Positions 63,436-64,000 of a stretch of DNA of 64,000 nucleotides are shown here, piece after piece (within the stretch, counting starts at the first letter, position 1; each line of letters opens with the position of its first letter). The notes under the pieces are model-generated. The model was not told the DNA's origin, did no database searches, and saw nothing but the letters and a program-made list of their open reading frames with translations. The translations under genes and the position numbers were made by a program. Location of the stretch: NCBI GenBank assembly GCA_900473795.1, contig UCMT01000052.1:1-64000 (forward strand), given 5' to 3'. This DNA comes from Hyphomicrobiales bacterium. Lineage in GTDB: Bacteria > Pseudomonadota > Alphaproteobacteria > Rhizobiales > Rhizobiaceae.

Positions 63436-63806
63436 AGGCCCCCACGCAGCCCAAGAATTTAATAGGGAAGACCGAAAATGCAACAATTCCGACCTGGTCA
63501 GATCGATCCGCGGTCTTCTGGCCGGCCTTGTTCATCATCGCTTCTTCCGTGAATAATCCGGAAATTTCGCCTAAAAGAATTCGGTTTTGGACAAGCCATG
63601 GTCGCAACTGACACGAGTGCAACCGAGTGATCTGTTAGTCACCCAAGGAAAGCGGCCGTAGAGCCGCACAGTCACAAAGGCGCGTCCGGCGTCGTTACCT
63701 CAACAGCATTTATCAGTCCGCCACCTGACCTCTCGAGAGGTCGGCCCTGTCGCGGTAGCCGACATTCAAAGGGAACGTCACCACATAAAATCTGGAAGGA
63801 TATAGC
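63436..63806. promoter_or_regulatory. Leader region of the BCCT gene
   Basis: About 370 bases with no gene recognised. A 16-bp perfect palindrome, GACCTCTCGAGAGGTC, lies at 63727-63742, about 65 bases before the start of the transporter gene, and is a candidate operator. The AT-rich stretch near 63535-63600 could hold a promoter. Confidence 0.45.
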
Positions 63807-64000
63807 ATGTCGACTGCAGATAGACTGCGAAGCATAGATCCGGCGGTGTTCTGGCCGGCCATAGCGATAACGGCCGGGTTCATCTCATGGGGAGCGGTGG
63901 CCCCAGATAGCCTCGCCTCGGTCACCCAAGCTACTCTTTCGGCGATCATCAACGGTTTCGGATGGGGCTTTGTTGTCTCGACCGCGTTGTTCCTGGTCTT
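63807..64000 (+). CDS. BCCT-family (betaine/choline/carnitine) transporter, N-terminal part
   Basis: The frame opens at an ATG with GGAAGGA six bases before it and runs off the right edge after 64 codons. The visible part, MSTADRLRSIDPAVFWPAIA, then ITAGFISWGAVAPDSLASVT and INGFGWGFVVSTALFLV, has two hydrophobic segments. The N-x-P-V-F-W...A...FI.WG..AP pattern and the NFGW-like turn match the first helices of BCCT transporters. These import quaternary ammonium compounds as osmoprotectants or nutrients. The specificity-defining Trp-rich helix lies outside the window. Confidence 0.72.
   Translation, partial: MSTADRLRSIDPAVFWPAIAITAGFISWGAVAPDSLASVTQATLSAIINGFGWGFVVSTALFLV

Overview
The window looks like accessory DNA from an alphaproteobacterium of the order Hyphomicrobiales, most probably Rhizobiaceae (Sinorhizobium/Ensifer or Rhizobium), and perhaps a megaplasmid or chromid. 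Pointers are GC-rich codon use, a bgsBA-type mixed-linkage beta-glucan pair, many ABC uptake systems each tied to a catabolic operon, the malate thiokinase/malyl-CoA lyase set of the serine cycle, and a cobalamin riboswitch in front of class Ib ribonucleotide reductase genes. The taxon is an inference from gene content; no rRNA or tRNA was seen.

Layout. 1-6.8 kb holds a Gly/Asn-rich low-complexity protein running off the left edge, one intact hypothetical gene, and several broken genes (frameshifted cupin, truncated GNAT, a fragment of a second arylsulfatase, an outer-membrane SphA/MetA-like pseudogene) around one intact Tat-exported arylsulfatase. 7-10 kb has two exported DUF1254/DUF1214 proteins. 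10.6-13.8 kb is bgsB-bgsA, preceded by an 18-bp perfect palindrome. 13.9-18.7 kb is a compact minus-strand operon: XRE regulator, BTAD/TPR regulator, 71-aa peptide, YcaO, TfuA and an 82-aa protein, a candidate thioamidated RiPP locus. 18.8-25.3 kb has an ECF-sigma pseudogene, an orphan DUF4118 membrane protein, a methyltransferase, the potassium transporter Kup, and a sulfonate/taurine-type ABC system lacking its permease.

25.6-26.8 kb is an nrdHIEF locus reduced to nrdH plus an in-frame NrdI-NrdF scar fusion, still carrying its cobalamin riboswitch. 27-32.7 kb is a minus-strand cluster under an AraC regulator with three RhiA-like paralogues, a papain-like cysteine protease, a secreted protein and a 215-aa unknown; two of its genes share a duplicated leader. 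33-34.8 kb has a SRPBCC protein and a class III nucleotidyl cyclase.

34.9-45.9 kb is an amino/imino-acid uptake and degradation cluster (polar amino acid ABC transporter, DapA-family lyase, FAD imino/amino acid dehydrogenase, aldehyde dehydrogenase, proline racemase-family enzyme, two SDRs; divergent GntR regulator and ProC-like reductase) that fits hydroxyproline use. 46.2-57.3 kb is a pectin/unsaturated-uronate operon (GH105, KduI, an 827-aa unknown, an oligosaccharide ABC transporter, KduD; divergent LacI regulator). 58.1-63.2 kb is a LuxR regulator with sgaA-mclA-mtkA-mtkB, bracketed by two copies of a ~138-bp intergenic repeat. A BCCT transporter gene runs off the right edge.

The strongest leads for something undescribed are the YcaO-TfuA peptide locus, the RhiA-like/papain-like protease cluster, the 827-aa protein of the pectin operon, and the NrdI-NrdF scar under its surviving riboswitch.
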